This document shows, in pieces, positions 47,127-59,225 of a stretch of DNA of 64,000 nt. A program made the position numbers and the translations under genes. The stretch covers positions 50,067,092-50,131,091 of the forward strand of contig QCXZ01000138.1 in the NCBI GenBank assembly GCA_025024175.1. The letters run 5' to 3'. This DNA comes from Rhyzopertha dominica. Lineage: Eukaryota; Arthropoda; Insecta; Coleoptera; Bostrichidae. Position 1 is the first letter of the stretch, and each line of letters opens with the position of its first letter. Below the pieces are notes generated by a model. The model saw only the letters and a list, made by a program, of their open reading frames with translations, had not been told where the DNA came from and made no database searches.

Positions 47127-48443
47127 TATATATTTAACGAAAACTATACAATTTCGAACCAAACTAAGATCAAAAGTTTATTATCTATTTAAGTACAATA
47201 CAGGCTAAAAAAAGAAAGNCATAAATTTATATTGTACTAAATTTGCAGTAATATTTGTCATTTTGGCGTTTTAAACTTCTTCCGCGATGTCTTTTAGATA
47301 CAGACTCCAGTTTAGAAATTAACAGCAATGTTGACATTTTACATATTAATCAAANGGGCCAATTACTAAATTCATTAGACATAATAAGATCCCACAAATA
47401 TCCTGGGGAAATAACAAGAACATACATCTCTGATTAATAGCCTTTAAAAAAGGTTTGGCTTTCAGGTGACAATGATACTAATATCAAACGAAAAATGTCA
47501 AAATGACAAAGTTTATTGTAAGTTAAATTAATTGTATGTAGGGTCCATTCAAAAAACTGCAATCGAACGTTGAAATCAACCTGATCTAGTTCCTGAAAAA
47601 GATTTTGTGCTGCAATATATGATGCGCAAAAAAATGGTGTTCCATTGAAAAAAAAAACAGTTCTTTGAGTTTGAATTAGTAAATATTTGTATGCATATGT
47701 TTTATGAAATTTCAGAACCGGATTGCACAAATCACATCTCTTTCAATGCTTTCTTTCGGAGATTTTCAAAATAGAGCCAAACACTGCAAACATCAAGCTT
47801 TGCACAAAACGTGAAATAACTCCGGTAAGAGATTAGTGTCCACTTCCGATATAATTAGAAGCCCGCCATCTCTCTATAAAGGATATAATTTTGTTTAAAT
47901 TTCATTAGAAATATTTTACCTAGGTTCAACTATGCTTTCATTATAGACTGGTTGGGCACTCCTATTAATAAATTCAATTAAAGGAAATACATAAAATAAG
48001 TCCGACTTTTAATACTTTACTCACATTTTCAATATGTGATAAATGATTATTATTTGTATTAAATCTAAGCTATTAGTATGAAAATGATACAAGTTTCTTA
48101 TAATTAGCTGTAGAGCAATGTGTAAATAGCTAATCTATCAAATGAATTAATTTCCATTTAACTTAAAAACATTAATGTTTTAGTTTGTTTTTATTAAGGA
48201 AAACATCAAATATCACATAAAATAATATATCCGAGTAAACATCAAGTTAATCTTCAAGTTGGCTAAATGTTATTCATTGCATCTTTTCTTTCCTCCATTT
48301 TTAAACAAGAAAAATTACATTATTGCACAACGAGACCAAAATAAAACACACGTCGAATGGCTAAACTGCTAATTTCAGCAATTTGCTTCGATAAAGATAA
48401 TAAAATAAATAAACAGTTCATAAGGAAACTTGAATCCTTTCAG

Positions 48444-48592
48444 GCTGGGCCTCATGTCACATTTTGGAGCCTTAGCAGCAGCGAGCAGCCGCTATGCGGC
48501 TCTATGCGGAAATCCCACCGATCCCAGAAGCTTGCCGTGGTATTGGGGACGACTTCAACCCCAGGTACCCCAAGAAAAACCTAGTCCCAATG
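48444..48592 (+). CDS. Hmx: Hmx coding exon 2 (hidden frame)
   Basis: A 149-nt exon preceded by CCTTTCAG and followed by GTGAGT. Its first base completes the Arg codon left by exon 1 (AG|G), then 49 codons run open, starting LGLMSHFGALAAASSRYAAL, through CGNPTDPRSLPWYWGRL to a Pro/Lys-rich end, leaving one base G that pairs with GT of exon 3 to give Gly. The phase arithmetic closes exactly (2 + 149 = 151, remainder 1), and without this exon the flanking exons do not join in frame. A different, longer ORF on the same strand (48357-48584) overlaps it in the wrong frame. Encodes residues 113-163. Confidence 0.85.
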
Positions 48593-49823
48593 GTGAGTAG
48601 AGTTTTTCCTTTTTTATTTTTAAATATAACTACCGAAGCTAAATCAGCAGCTGTATAACGCAAATATTCTAGTTCCACCCCAGGTATATATCATATTGGA
48701 AAAGCAATACTTACAAAGGATATTGTATTGGGGGTTATTTGCTCCTTTTTCATTAAAATTTTTGTGATTGAAAAATAGGTAGCTAGACCATCACTTAACC
48801 AAAGTACTTTTTTTGTAAAGTACAACGTATCAAAAATCATCCTTCAGTACCCAGTTATGATATACGTATCATTATTTTGATCAGATAATATCAAAATCTG
48901 CTTTTACTGTGATATGTAAATCAATTTTATATAAAATGAAGCTATAAATGCTAAAGATTTAGTGGGTACCCATAAAATCATTTGTTAAGACGCAATATAG
49001 CTTCTCGTAGGTAATTAGCCAAGATAATATGATCGTCACTTATATATGGCAGCAAATGTACAATTATTTTTTTAGACCAATTTTGTTACTGCTATGCACT
49101 AATTACCTAGTAAATACGTAAGGTATAATAATAGCCAATTATCTTAATAGTACCTCTTCATGGGACTACGTGTTTTGATGCTTTTTCAGTTTAGATTCAG
49201 CTGCTTACAGTTCTAGAAATTGAAGCTAGGGGTGAATAGATAGCAAATAAAAATAGAATTGCAATATTTGTCTCATATAAAATGATACTAGTAGGATATT
49301 TGACATTGTCAAAACTCAGAATGAAATAACTAGAATTGTAATGATTTAAACTGCTGCTTTGGTTAAAATTAGCTAAACTAAGGAATATAGGTATGAATTC
49401 CAAAAGAGACAATTCTTAATGCATGTTCCCAACTACTTTTCCTTAATAGTAATAGTGTCTTTACCACTGGATAAGGCTGGCAAATGATTTAATAATTTCT
49501 TTACAATATCATATGCAGTTTTACGTTTAATAATTTTAAGCTGAATGCACATATTGCAATTTTTGCACGGTCATTTTACTGTAACGTATTTTAAAAATTG
49601 CTACCTCGTGTAGACGAACAAGACGCAAAACGAATACGGCGCAGTGATTACGCGAAATACTTTTAAATAACACGCCGACATATTGCTGAAAACCCATCAA
49701 ATCCTGCGCCATTGTTCCATCACAATCGAACATTCAGCCCGAACCAAAAACGATTTCCTGTTTAATTACAAGTCGGTTTGCGGTGCTTCCGTCGAATTGA
49801 TTTTAAATCCTCGCGTAAGAAGA

Positions 49824-50003
49824 TTAGGGATTAGTATTTTTATTGTTTTCCGTTCCGTGTTGTTGTCGACGGCGTTCCACGTACTTGGAGTTGTACGGCT
49901 TGAGGACGATTAGGTTCAAACCGATGATGAGGGGCTTCAGAAACCGATCGGCGGCGGCGGCGAAAACAGATGCCTGCTGCTTGGGAGAGATGAAGTTTGA
50001 CGC
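49824..50003 (-). pseudogene. Possible orphan exon or gene fragment with high GC3
   Basis: Minus-strand frame from about 50003 to TAA at 49824 encodes 59 residues: SVFAAAADRFLKPLIIGLNL, then IVLKPYNSKYVERRRQQHGT and a short Asn-rich end. Third codon positions are strongly G/C, unlike surrounding DNA, and the text has an Ala-rich helix and a hydrophobic segment. An AG precedes it (minus strand, around 50005) but without a pyrimidine tract. I do not recognise the protein. It may be a fragment copied from a host gene or an isolated exon in Hmx intron 2. Confidence 0.35.
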
Positions 50004-50107
50004 TAGTTGGTGTCATATTGTTCGATGTCTTCGATGTTCCTTTCAATGAGTGCGAAAATATTACGATATTTTTTTGACAATACAATGATAGGGTAGTACT
50101 TACTATA

Positions 50108-51554
50108 TAGGATGTTTCACCAATGATAATGACTCTGACGAAATTAAAAATGCAACCCAAAATACATTTGTAGAGGTAACATTGATAATTGTTCATCGTC
50201 TTAAAAAATATAAAACGTTAGAGAGCTGTAAAAATTCGTAAATTTTGACATAAACTTCAATCATTTGCTTTAAGTAAATTCGGTATTGTAAAACAAATTT
50301 TATTTTTGGAAAATGTTTATTCAATAACATTAATGTAATAAATGCACAAAATGTTACCCTCCGCTGTTTTCACAAGCTTGAATTCGTGCCCAAAACGATC
50401 TTTTATCATGGATTAACATTTCTGGAGTGATGGATCAACATGCATCACGTATTTTATTTTCTAAATGTTCTACACTTTCAATTGGTGTTTAGTATACTTG
50501 CTCTTTCACCATTCCCCACAGAAAAAAATCCAAATGAGTAAGGTCCGGGCTTCTCGGTGGCCAAGCATTAATTGAACCTCTTCCTATCCATCGGTTAGGC
50601 AAAACCAAATCAAGATGATTTTGCACTATTCTATGATAATGCGCAGGTGCTCCATCTCATTGGAACCATAGATCTTGTCTTACTTGTAAATTTAAATTTT
50701 GGAGAAGTACCAGTAAAAATGTTTCTTAAAAAATTTAGATAAGTATTGCCGTTTAAACTACCGCGAAAAAAATAAGGCCCAACAATTTGATTCCCCCAAT
50801 ATTCCGCACCAGACATTCGTGGAGTAGATAGTTTGAAAATGTACTTCTCGGATCCAACGTGGATTTTCTGGCGCATAATAATGCATGTTATGTTTGTTAA
50901 CTCCACCATTATTAGAAAATCTTGCTTCATCTGAGAAGCAATTGTTGTCATAAAATCTCATATTCAAATTTTGGTGTTCTCGAAAAAAGTTACAAAACGC
51001 CAGTCTTTTAGGATAATCTGTCTCCTTTAAGGCCTGAGCCAATTGAAAGTATACGGATGAAATTGATTGCCTTTAATTATTCGGTGTACTGAAGACAGAC
51101 TAATACTGGTTGCTCTTGTGACTACCCTTTGACTAATATGAGGATTTTTGTCAATCATTTTTAATACTCTAATTTCATTGTCAGGGCCTGTTGCTGTTCT
51201 TTCTCTTAACTTTTTCAGTGGTGGCCAGTTTGTCCAAGTTAATTCAAGTCTCTTGGAAATTGTATCGGCAGGAGCTCTTCTGTTTCGAAAACGTTGTCTG
51301 TATAAACGGGCAACAGCGGAAGCATTTTTCTTGCATTCACCATAAATCAAAATCATATCTGTTTTTTCATCATTTGAATAAATTTAAACTTTTAATAAAT
51401 ACAGTGACACGAACCATAGCACATAGCCGTCATGGATTCCCAATTTATTTTTAAAATAATATCATTATATAAAACAACCACACTGGCTATAAGAATATAT
51501 TTTGGGTTGCATTTTTAATTGCGTCAGGGTCATTATCATTCGTGAAACATCCTG
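50108..51554 (-). mobile_element. Tc1/mariner-superfamily transposon, full length with inverted ends, degenerate
   Basis: About 60-bp terminal inverted repeats: GGATGTTTCACCAATGATAA near 50110 and, inverted at the other end, GGATGTTTCACGAATGATAA, both continuing through CTGACG and AATTAAAAATGCAACCC. TA flanks both ends. Transposase on the minus strand: 51356-51027 holds the helix-turn-helix DNA-binding domain (VARLYRQRF, ISQRVVTRATSISLSSVHRI), 51042-50758 the first catalytic motif CFSDEARFSNN, and 50951-50410 the second (WFQ-DGAPAHY) and third (SPDLTHLDFFLWG) with frame changes. Lies in Hmx intron 2. Confidence 0.9.
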
Positions 51555-53937
51555 TATACCTTATTGTTGTTGTTTAATTTAAACGCCTTTAGATTTTAAA
51601 CAGATTTACAAATAAAAGTTTACTAAGATTAAATCAGAAATCCTGATGGGGTTTTAATAGTTTCCCTTATATCCATTTGTCTGTCTTGTTGTAAAAAAAT
51701 TAACTTTCATCAGAAGACCTTCTGGATTTAAGAATACAGCTGCCAGATTAGAATAAATATGGAATTAGAGAAAACCTAAGTACTATTCTTCTTTTAGTGT
51801 TTCCTTAAGAAGTATAATCTCACACACTCACTCTTCCCACTCAGACGTTAATTTCTTTAGGGTAGTGCACCTTTCTGTTGCGTAGAAACAGATGTTTGGT
51901 TTATCAAGTGTTAATAAAATCGCTTATTGTCGCTCCATTCAACAAAAAGGAACATTTTTAGGAACTTACAGGTCTAGTGTACATTGCCACCATCTCTGGA
52001 AATGGAATCTTGACAGTTTCACTTTTCGGTTTTGATAAAGTGTAAGAGTTTAACCTAAAACTAGCTAACCTCATAAATATGACGCTGTCACTCACCTAAA
52101 TACTGGAAAGATATAAATCTGACTTTTAAATTTCTCCTACAGCCTTTGTCAAAGATAAAACCTCTAGAAAAGGTTAAATAAGCAACTCACCAAGGGAACG
52201 AGTTCGTAATTAATTTCTACCATCCTTGGAGATTTATTAACAACTAAATTATCATGTTTCCTAAGTGTCCTGTTTCATTATTTATGAAGTCCTTATTAAT
52301 ACATACAGTAAATAAATTTAATCTACTTTGTGGTGATTGATGAAAATTTACTTGATTGGAACAAGCAACTTAATTTAAGACTTCTCAACTATCGTTATTA
52401 TAATAACGATTTCTTTCTGGTCCCAATTCAAGATGATACATTTCGTCTGAAATGCGTTGAACTCTAAACAAATAACGTTTTTAACTGACTATTCTTTTGT
52501 ATGGGGGGGGGGGGTGAAATATCTATCCACGTACGTTATAGCTTTCTGTAGATATTGCGTAAAACCAAACAGAATATCGTTTTTTAAATAAGTACGTAAT
52601 AAATTCTAAAGCATTGATGGAACTATGGGCTTCTCTTGCATAAAACTTCAGATAATTAGCATAAAATTTTGCTAATCTGCAATATTGTGGTATTGAAGAT
52701 AGGTAAACCTTGCAGTCAGAAATAGCTACAAATGACATTTCCTCATTATTTCAATGACTTGAAGTTTCAAGAACATCATTAGTAATTTAGGAAACTTTTA
52801 AAGTCTTAAAGTTTCCTCATCTATAATACACTAATTTTAGCCTTAAATTTTATTCTGCCTAAAATTACTGTTGCTAAACCTTTACCCACTCTAACAATTG
52901 TAACAAATTTATCTCTATTCAAATCATTAAAAGCTTTCATTTCCTCAGGGGCCATTAAGAATTTTATAGATGACATCGGTTGCAATTGCCTAGAAATATT
53001 TCTAACTTTGAAATTAAAAGTACATTTCTATAAACAAAAATATGGCTCAACATAATGTTAATATTTTAGAAGATAAAAAAGATATAAGGAAGCAGCTAAA
53101 TATATCTTTTGAGGCAGGTTTCGAACAATACTGTTTAATAATAATGTTTTTAATGTTCATAATTCATTGAAAAGCGGTTGCAGCTGCCATATTTGACCCA
53201 CAACACTCACTGGAGGGAGAGAAAGAATCAATCGGAGATAAGGATGTTTGATAACATTCTTCTTCGAAATCTGGTTTCTACATTTCTAATGTAAGCTGCT
53301 TGTATGTGCGAATTAAGTGATTCAATAATAATTGGAATCCTAAAATTGTAGACTTCGCAATTAGTATTTATTNTGGCAAAATTTATTAGGCACACTTGTT
53401 TTGAAAAATACCTTAGGGTCTAGTTGAATCTTTTGTCTTGCAGATGAGCATCCATTTAACTCTAAATATTTATTAGTTTATGAGTGGAGGTCATTCTCTG
53501 TTCCCTTTTTATAGTTATAACCGACAAGTAGATTATGTTCAAGTGAGAGGTATAAGAGACAGTAAGACTAGCTGTGTGTCTTTATGATATAGAATCATAT
53601 TATTTAATGGCTCAAACCCATCTCCTATGATCACCTTCACGAAAGATCGTTGCATAACGTAAGGGTTTTATTTCCTTAAATAAATAATACCTCCAAAAAG
53701 TAAGAGATATTTACTATTGGAACTGTCATTTTTGGGTCAAAGATGGCGGCTGCGAATACTCAAACGCCGTTGGTGCTGAGTTAGATTTATTGCTCTACTT
53801 CTGAAACGGGGTATAGTTATGAGTTGTACGAGAACGTTCTGTAAACACTAAAACTGTGCAAAATTATAAAAAAAGTGTCACTCTGTCCATATTTGGAGAC
53901 AGACGATTAATTCAGACGGTGCCTTCTGAAATTTCAG

Positions 53938-54343
53938 GTGGTTCGACCAACGACGACCAATCTCCCCCCATATCCCCTAACTGCCCTTCGAACACGCAAA
54001 ATTCCGAAGGTCCCCGGTCCTCTCGCCCCTCGACGCCCGACACGCAACGCTCTGCCCCGTCGAGTCCGCGGCGCACCCCCGTCATATCGGCGCCCCATCC
54101 GGCCTTCCTCGATCAGACGTACATGAACATCACCAGGTCGAAGAGCCCGTACAGAGAGGGCGACAACGTGGTGATAGACGAGGACGGCGACGAGGATGAG
54201 AGCGACTACGACAACGACAAGGAGAAGAAGGCCCAGAACTTGAGCCCTGGGGGAGCCCTGGCGAACAAGAGAAAGAAGAAGACGAGGACGGTGTTTTCGA
54301 GGTCGCAAGTGTTCCAGTTGGAGTCGACCTTCGACATGAAGAG
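53938..54343 (+). CDS. Hmx: Hmx coding exon 3 with the start of the homeodomain
   Basis: Preceded by GAAATTTCAG and followed by GTAAGA; 406 nt, phase 1 in and phase 2 out. Residues 163-298. A Ser/Pro-rich disordered segment (about 171-217), then [17 protein letters not shown], an acidic stretch (about 240-256) before the homeodomain, then the homeodomain from K275: [20 protein letters not shown] onward to Arg24, whose codon is split by intron 3. [17 protein letters not shown] is characteristic of HMX family homeodomains. Confidence 0.95.
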
Positions 54344-54980
54344 GTAAGATGGAAGCATTTTTATTGGTGTATGAAAAAATTACGTACATCCAGCCCAATA
54401 CTACATCCAATGATCCCGGATCTTTAAAATGTTCTTCACCCTTTGAGTGAATTAGATAAGACTAGTGAAGACATGTATAGTAGTAATATTTTATAGTGTC
54501 CAAGATGTAAACCGTGGGTAACAAGTCTCTGTCATATTCGTTTTCATTCATTAAGCACACAAAAAACAGAATATCTACAGTACACACTCTTTAAAGTAAG
54601 TAGTGCTAAATCACAAGGGCCAAAAGATGGGATCTTCGCTCAGAAACCAGATAATAAAGTATGTACGTAACCAGGTTAGGTAAGATAATCTTACAGCTAA
54701 TACTAAAAGCCAAAATTTTTGAATTTATAACAATACCTACATCAGCGGACGTGGGTATGTATGGATAACTATGTTAGTTGATATAGAAAGTAGGATAAAT
54801 GGGGAAACTAGTGCAGATTTCAATGCACAATTACAAATGGGTATTTGCCATGTGTTGATATTTTATTAAATTGCATATTAATAGGTAGCATCTAATCCAC
54901 AAAACAGCTGTAACAGCTTATAAATTCGAAAAAATGGATCGTAAGGTGTATTTTTAATATTAAAAATGTGAATATTTAAA

Positions 54981-56003
54981 GGGACCGCCAAAACGCGAAC
55001 ATATTGGCCGTGACGTCAGGTGTCTTGTAAATGGCCGCTTGTTTACATCTGGGGTCAGCGCGTCACGCGTCAGCCTCAGCCCGTCAATTTATCAATATGT
55101 TGTTTGCGTTCATTTTGTGACCTGCGAATTAAAATACGCCAAGAAAAAGTGAAATACTTATGAGTGATGACTCCCGAAGGCATGCTCATTGTTATGGAAT
55201 TTATGTACAGCGACAAGCGGTTCAACGCAGCGGAGATGAGGAACGTAAAAGCAAGAGCATAAGTGAACTTTTTATCAAATTATTGTAGCATTGATAATTT
55301 GATTACAGTAGGTTGTTGGAAACAAACTATTTGTAAGCATAAATATGTAAGAATCAAAAATGTACCCTAAACTTAACATTTATTTTAGAGGTCAGAATAA
55401 ATATAAATTGCCATTTATTTTTGGGGCTCCTGCGGCTCGTTTCCGGTCTGGCTAACAGTCAAGTATATGGGAAACAACGTCGTTCTTTATTATAACATTT
55501 CTCTCTATCAACTTAAAACGCATATAATTTTTCATATCCTCTTCAAGCTATAACAAAATGGAAACTGAATGGTAAACACTTATAACCCCTAAAATAATAA
55601 TAAAACTTACTGTAAGAATTAAGATGATCTTCACAACAGAAAAACAAACATTACGATTTCGGCACATCACGTCTAGGGGCCTTAAACAACTTTTTCATAC
55701 GTTGATAATCTCGAGGAACGGTTACAAAAATTTTGTTAGCTGTACTGACTGAAGTACTTTTATAACCATGTACAAAACGACACTTGTTTTGTTTTCCATA
55801 CATAATAGATGATTGTAAAACTACACAAATCACTTTTTGGTGCGACCTCTTACATCGTCCTTACAATAAACACCACACAAAAGCTTTTCCAATACAAGAA
55901 TGATACTTGTCCATTAAACAGCACGCTCCTCGGTAATGTTTACATGATATTTGACGTCACGAGTTGAATAACCTTAGATAGAAGCGTTTTGGGGGTGACT
56001 CCT
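54981..56003. mobile_element. THAP/P-type DNA element in Hmx intron 3, decayed
   Basis: Left end GGGACCGCCAAAACGCG (54981) and right end CGTTTTGGGGGTGACTCC (about 55985-56002) are imperfect inverted repeats, each followed inward by TGACGTCA (55011 and 55952). On the minus strand 55833-55651 reads KCRFVHGYKSTSVSTANKIF then VTVPRDYQRMKKLF and RRDVPKS, a THAP zinc-finger N-terminal half in which the second Cys position is Tyr. No transposase core found; about 1 kb. Confidence 0.55.
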
Positions 56004-57570
56004 AAGATTCGAATTTCAGACCTGAAATTCTCTACCTACAAATATTTTTTCCAACTACCAAATTTGGATTACCTTGGAACTAGTTTCAGTTCGCCTTATA
56101 TAGGTTCACAGCAATGCTTGTTAAAACTAATTTTTCTCTTTGATTAACAGCATGTTTAAGATTTTTTTTAAATACACAGTAGTCTTTTTTAAACTCCTGT
56201 CTAAACGTCGGTAGGTCGTACAACATGGTCATCTTTTTTCGGGTAACTCGTTTAAGTATTTAGCTTGAGCTAGTACAGCATTTTTGTTACAACAAATGTT
56301 TTTACAAAGCACAGTATACTGAGATGAATGTTTAAAACAATAAATGCCTCTTAGTAATGAAAATTAATTCTAAACTGTCATGTAGTACATCAAATTAATC
56401 AGAAAAAAATAGCTGAATCTGAATATGACGTACATAAGAAAACCGGATTTTTATGTAAATATCTCGAAAACGGCTGATCGAAAAACTTGAAAGCTTATAA
56501 AAAATTATTATAAGTTGATTAAAACAGTTTTTCGCTAAATTTAGAAATAACGAAGTTGGAGCAATATTTTTAAACTGACATTTTTAAGTGTTTTCAAAAT
56601 AATTCCTGAACGAGTTGTAATTAAATGATTTTCTATCTCCACTAATAACAAAGTTATCCATGCATGCCCACGTCCACTGTGACACCCTGCACACATATCA
56701 GTACCTTCTGAAGCAACTCACCTTACTCGAGGATGTAGGGACCTGCTACAGGGTCCCTGTAACAAAAGAAAATACAAATGAACGCTTCTCATAAATAGCT
56801 CCACTGCAAGTGTAAATTTATTCATTATTGGTAGAATTTACCCCATCCTTTAACAATTCATGATGCTGTACAAGTAGCCTCTAATGAGACCCCCTCAAGA
56901 GGAAATCGATCATCTGATTAAGGCTATGACGCTCACCGAAGCAACAATGTTAGCTGGAACGGGCCGAAGTACAACGAAAAAATTATGAGTTGTTTATTTG
57001 CCTCCAAATGTTTTTTTTATATATAAACATTGTTATCTAGATTCAGCTATGTTTCATTATACACCAATTTCCCTTCTTATGCGTTGTTTGAAATTAGAGA
57101 AGTATGTAGCGCTTTAATAGTGATACAGCTTGCTTTGAACACCCTCAAAGTTTACAATTTTTTTCTAATGGTATCAGATACCTTATGATGATGTAATAAT
57201 AGCAAGCAAGTTGGAATAGTTGCATCAATAGTTAAAATAATATCATCTATAAGAGAAGACAGAGCACTTGTTAATAAATAGACAAAGTGTTGATCGTGCT
57301 AATATGATGGATAAAAGGTACACTTCAGATTGAAAATATTGATTTATAGGTGTCGCAAAAGAAGGTACAGCGGTTATATTGACTGGATACTTAACATAAA
57401 CTCAAATAAACGAAGACAGCAGTGTAGTAAAACACGAAGAGTAAATTTTCCTTCAGCAAAGAGGAGGATGCTGGATCCACATCGAACAGCCCATTTCCTC
57501 AATACCTGCTTCCACCATCATTCTAACTTTGACATCCTCAACTCTAAATCTAATGCCATCTTCTTTCCAG

Positions 57571-57964
57571 GTACCTCTCCTCGTCGGAACGCGCCGGCCT
57601 GGCAGCCAGCCTCCNCCTGACCGAGACCCAGGTGAAGATCTGGTTCCAGAACAGGCGCAACAAGTGGAAGAGGCAACTGGCGGCCGAACTGGAGGCGGCC
57701 AACATGGCGCACGCCGCCCAACGTCTGGTGCGCGTGCCCATCCTGTACCACGAGTCGGCGGGATCCCCCGTCAGGCACCCGTTCGAGCAGAACCTGAGCA
57801 TGCACCACGCTCTGGAGGCGGGCAGGGAGGCGGCCGGCAACGTCGCCGCGCCGACCGGCTACCCCGCGTCGCTCTACTACCACCACCAGGCGGCGGTGGC
57901 GGCGGCAGTGCACAGCCTGCCGTCCAGTCCGGTCAGCAGGCCGACCATGTCGGGACTGGTCTGA
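57571..57964 (+). CDS. Hmx: Hmx coding exon 4, rest of the homeodomain and C-terminus
   Basis: Preceded by TTCTTTCCAG. Its first base completes Arg24 of the homeodomain, then [14 protein letters not shown], one ambiguous residue, [21 protein letters not shown]48, F49, Q50, N51 and R53 of the recognition helix are all present. The conserved HMX continuation [20 protein letters not shown] and ILYHE follows, then a Gly/Ala-rich region and a [11 protein letters not shown] stretch before TGA at 57962. An unresolved n at 57615 makes codon CNC at homeodomain position 39 (His if CAC, as in the HMX sequences I recall). Encodes residues 298-428. Confidence 0.97.
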
Positions 57965-59144
57965 GGATGGACGGTCGGTGGTGCAGAAACGTTGTGAGGG
58001 TGGCAAGATGGCGGTTTGGGGTAGGTTTCTCGGTTGGGGATGATGGGTATGTGATGGAATCGTGTGTTGTCTGGCTACAAGTGGCGATAATTCTGTTGAA
58101 ATCGCTTTTTTACCATGAGTAATGTTCGATTTATTGTGATGAACATATTTAAATTCATACTGCAGGCTTGCTAAATCATGATAACACAAGGAAAATTAAA
58201 CGTTAAACAATATTACATATTTTGGATAACCTTAAAGATGCCCGCTATCTTTCAACTCTAGACATGAGGGTTGCATTTTGCAAGTAAATGTAGAAAAGAA
58301 GAGGCCATTTCAGTTTTGTATATGGCATTTGGTCTACAGAACAGTTCCGCATCTTAAGAAATTTTCACGGGGCTTCGAACACATAATGTAACAGTTAGTT
58401 GGAAGAAGTGTCAATTTTGTCGCAAGAGGATGTAATGCTTAGGATATATTGTGCGTGAAGAATAGTAGGCACACTTAGTTGTTACAGATGGTTCGCACAC
58501 AACTGTGCTTCTGTACTTTCGCTAATTACCGCTTTATTAGTGGACAGCCTAGTGTGATGATTAATTCATTTGATTAAGGAATGCCTGATTTCATTCTCCT
58601 TATTTAGCTGCCCAGCTATGGACTCCCACTTAACGTAGATACCCCATTTTCAACAGTTACCTACAAAGGTATTACAGTATTACAGAACGTCGATAGATTC
58701 TAGATGCACAAAACTTGAATATGCCGTTAGCAGAAAGCAGCAGGATCATTATAATCATTGATAAAGAATTGGTGTATACTGCTGACCATGGAGTCTATAG
58801 AAAAACCTTGACTGAATGTGCAAATAAAGAATTACAGAATATCTAAATAATTACTTCAATGGTCGTGGGTTGCTGGGAGCTATGTCTGGGCTGCAAGGCG
58901 GTCATCGGCGGACTAATTCGAGAATATTTCAACAAGGATTTCAAAATTCATTTAAGTATTTTAAACGCAAGTTCTCTAAAGCTCGAATAGCTTTAAAGAC
59001 AATACAGATACAACAACAGAATGTCATTTTTCATTACTTTCTATGTACTGAGTCAATCGTTTTCAAAGAGCTTCAGTTCTCGAAGAATAAAATTATTTTT
59101 TCATGTATCGCTTAGATCATCATTATTTTAAAAAAATCCCACTT

Positions 59145-59225
59145 AATTCCCTGTTTAAGTTGACCAAAGACATTATAATCGTCTGGGGCGAGCTCAGGGG
59201 AATAAGGAGGAAGTAGTAGGCATTT
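59145..59225 (-). pseudogene. Mariner-like transposase scrap in the putative 3' UTR
   Basis: Minus-strand frame reads LLPPYSPELAPDDYNVFGQL, close to the mariner third catalytic motif YSPDLAPSDYHLF, then KQGIK. Neighbouring minus-strand text up to 59481 is not recognisable. Confidence 0.65.

Noticed and set aside
48357..48584. 75-codon ORF starting MAKLLISAICFDKDNK as a separate gene
   Set aside because: It overlaps Hmx exon 2 in a different frame. The splice sites and phase closure support the exon-2 reading instead.
53856..53937. Extension of Hmx exon 3 upstream to the ATG at 53856 as an alternative first exon
   Set aside because: The CAG at 53935-53937 is a good acceptor and phase fits exon 2 exactly. 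The extra residues ([10 protein letters not shown]) are not HMX-like. An alternative promoter cannot be excluded but is not supported.
53934..54410. Minus-strand ORF of 158 codons over Hmx exon 3
   Set aside because: Shadow of the Hmx coding strand, low-complexity Val/Arg text.
57518..58189. Long minus-strand ORF (223 codons) over Hmx exon 4
   Set aside because: It is the complement of the GC-rich homeobox exon; composition follows from the plus-strand coding and it has no domain.
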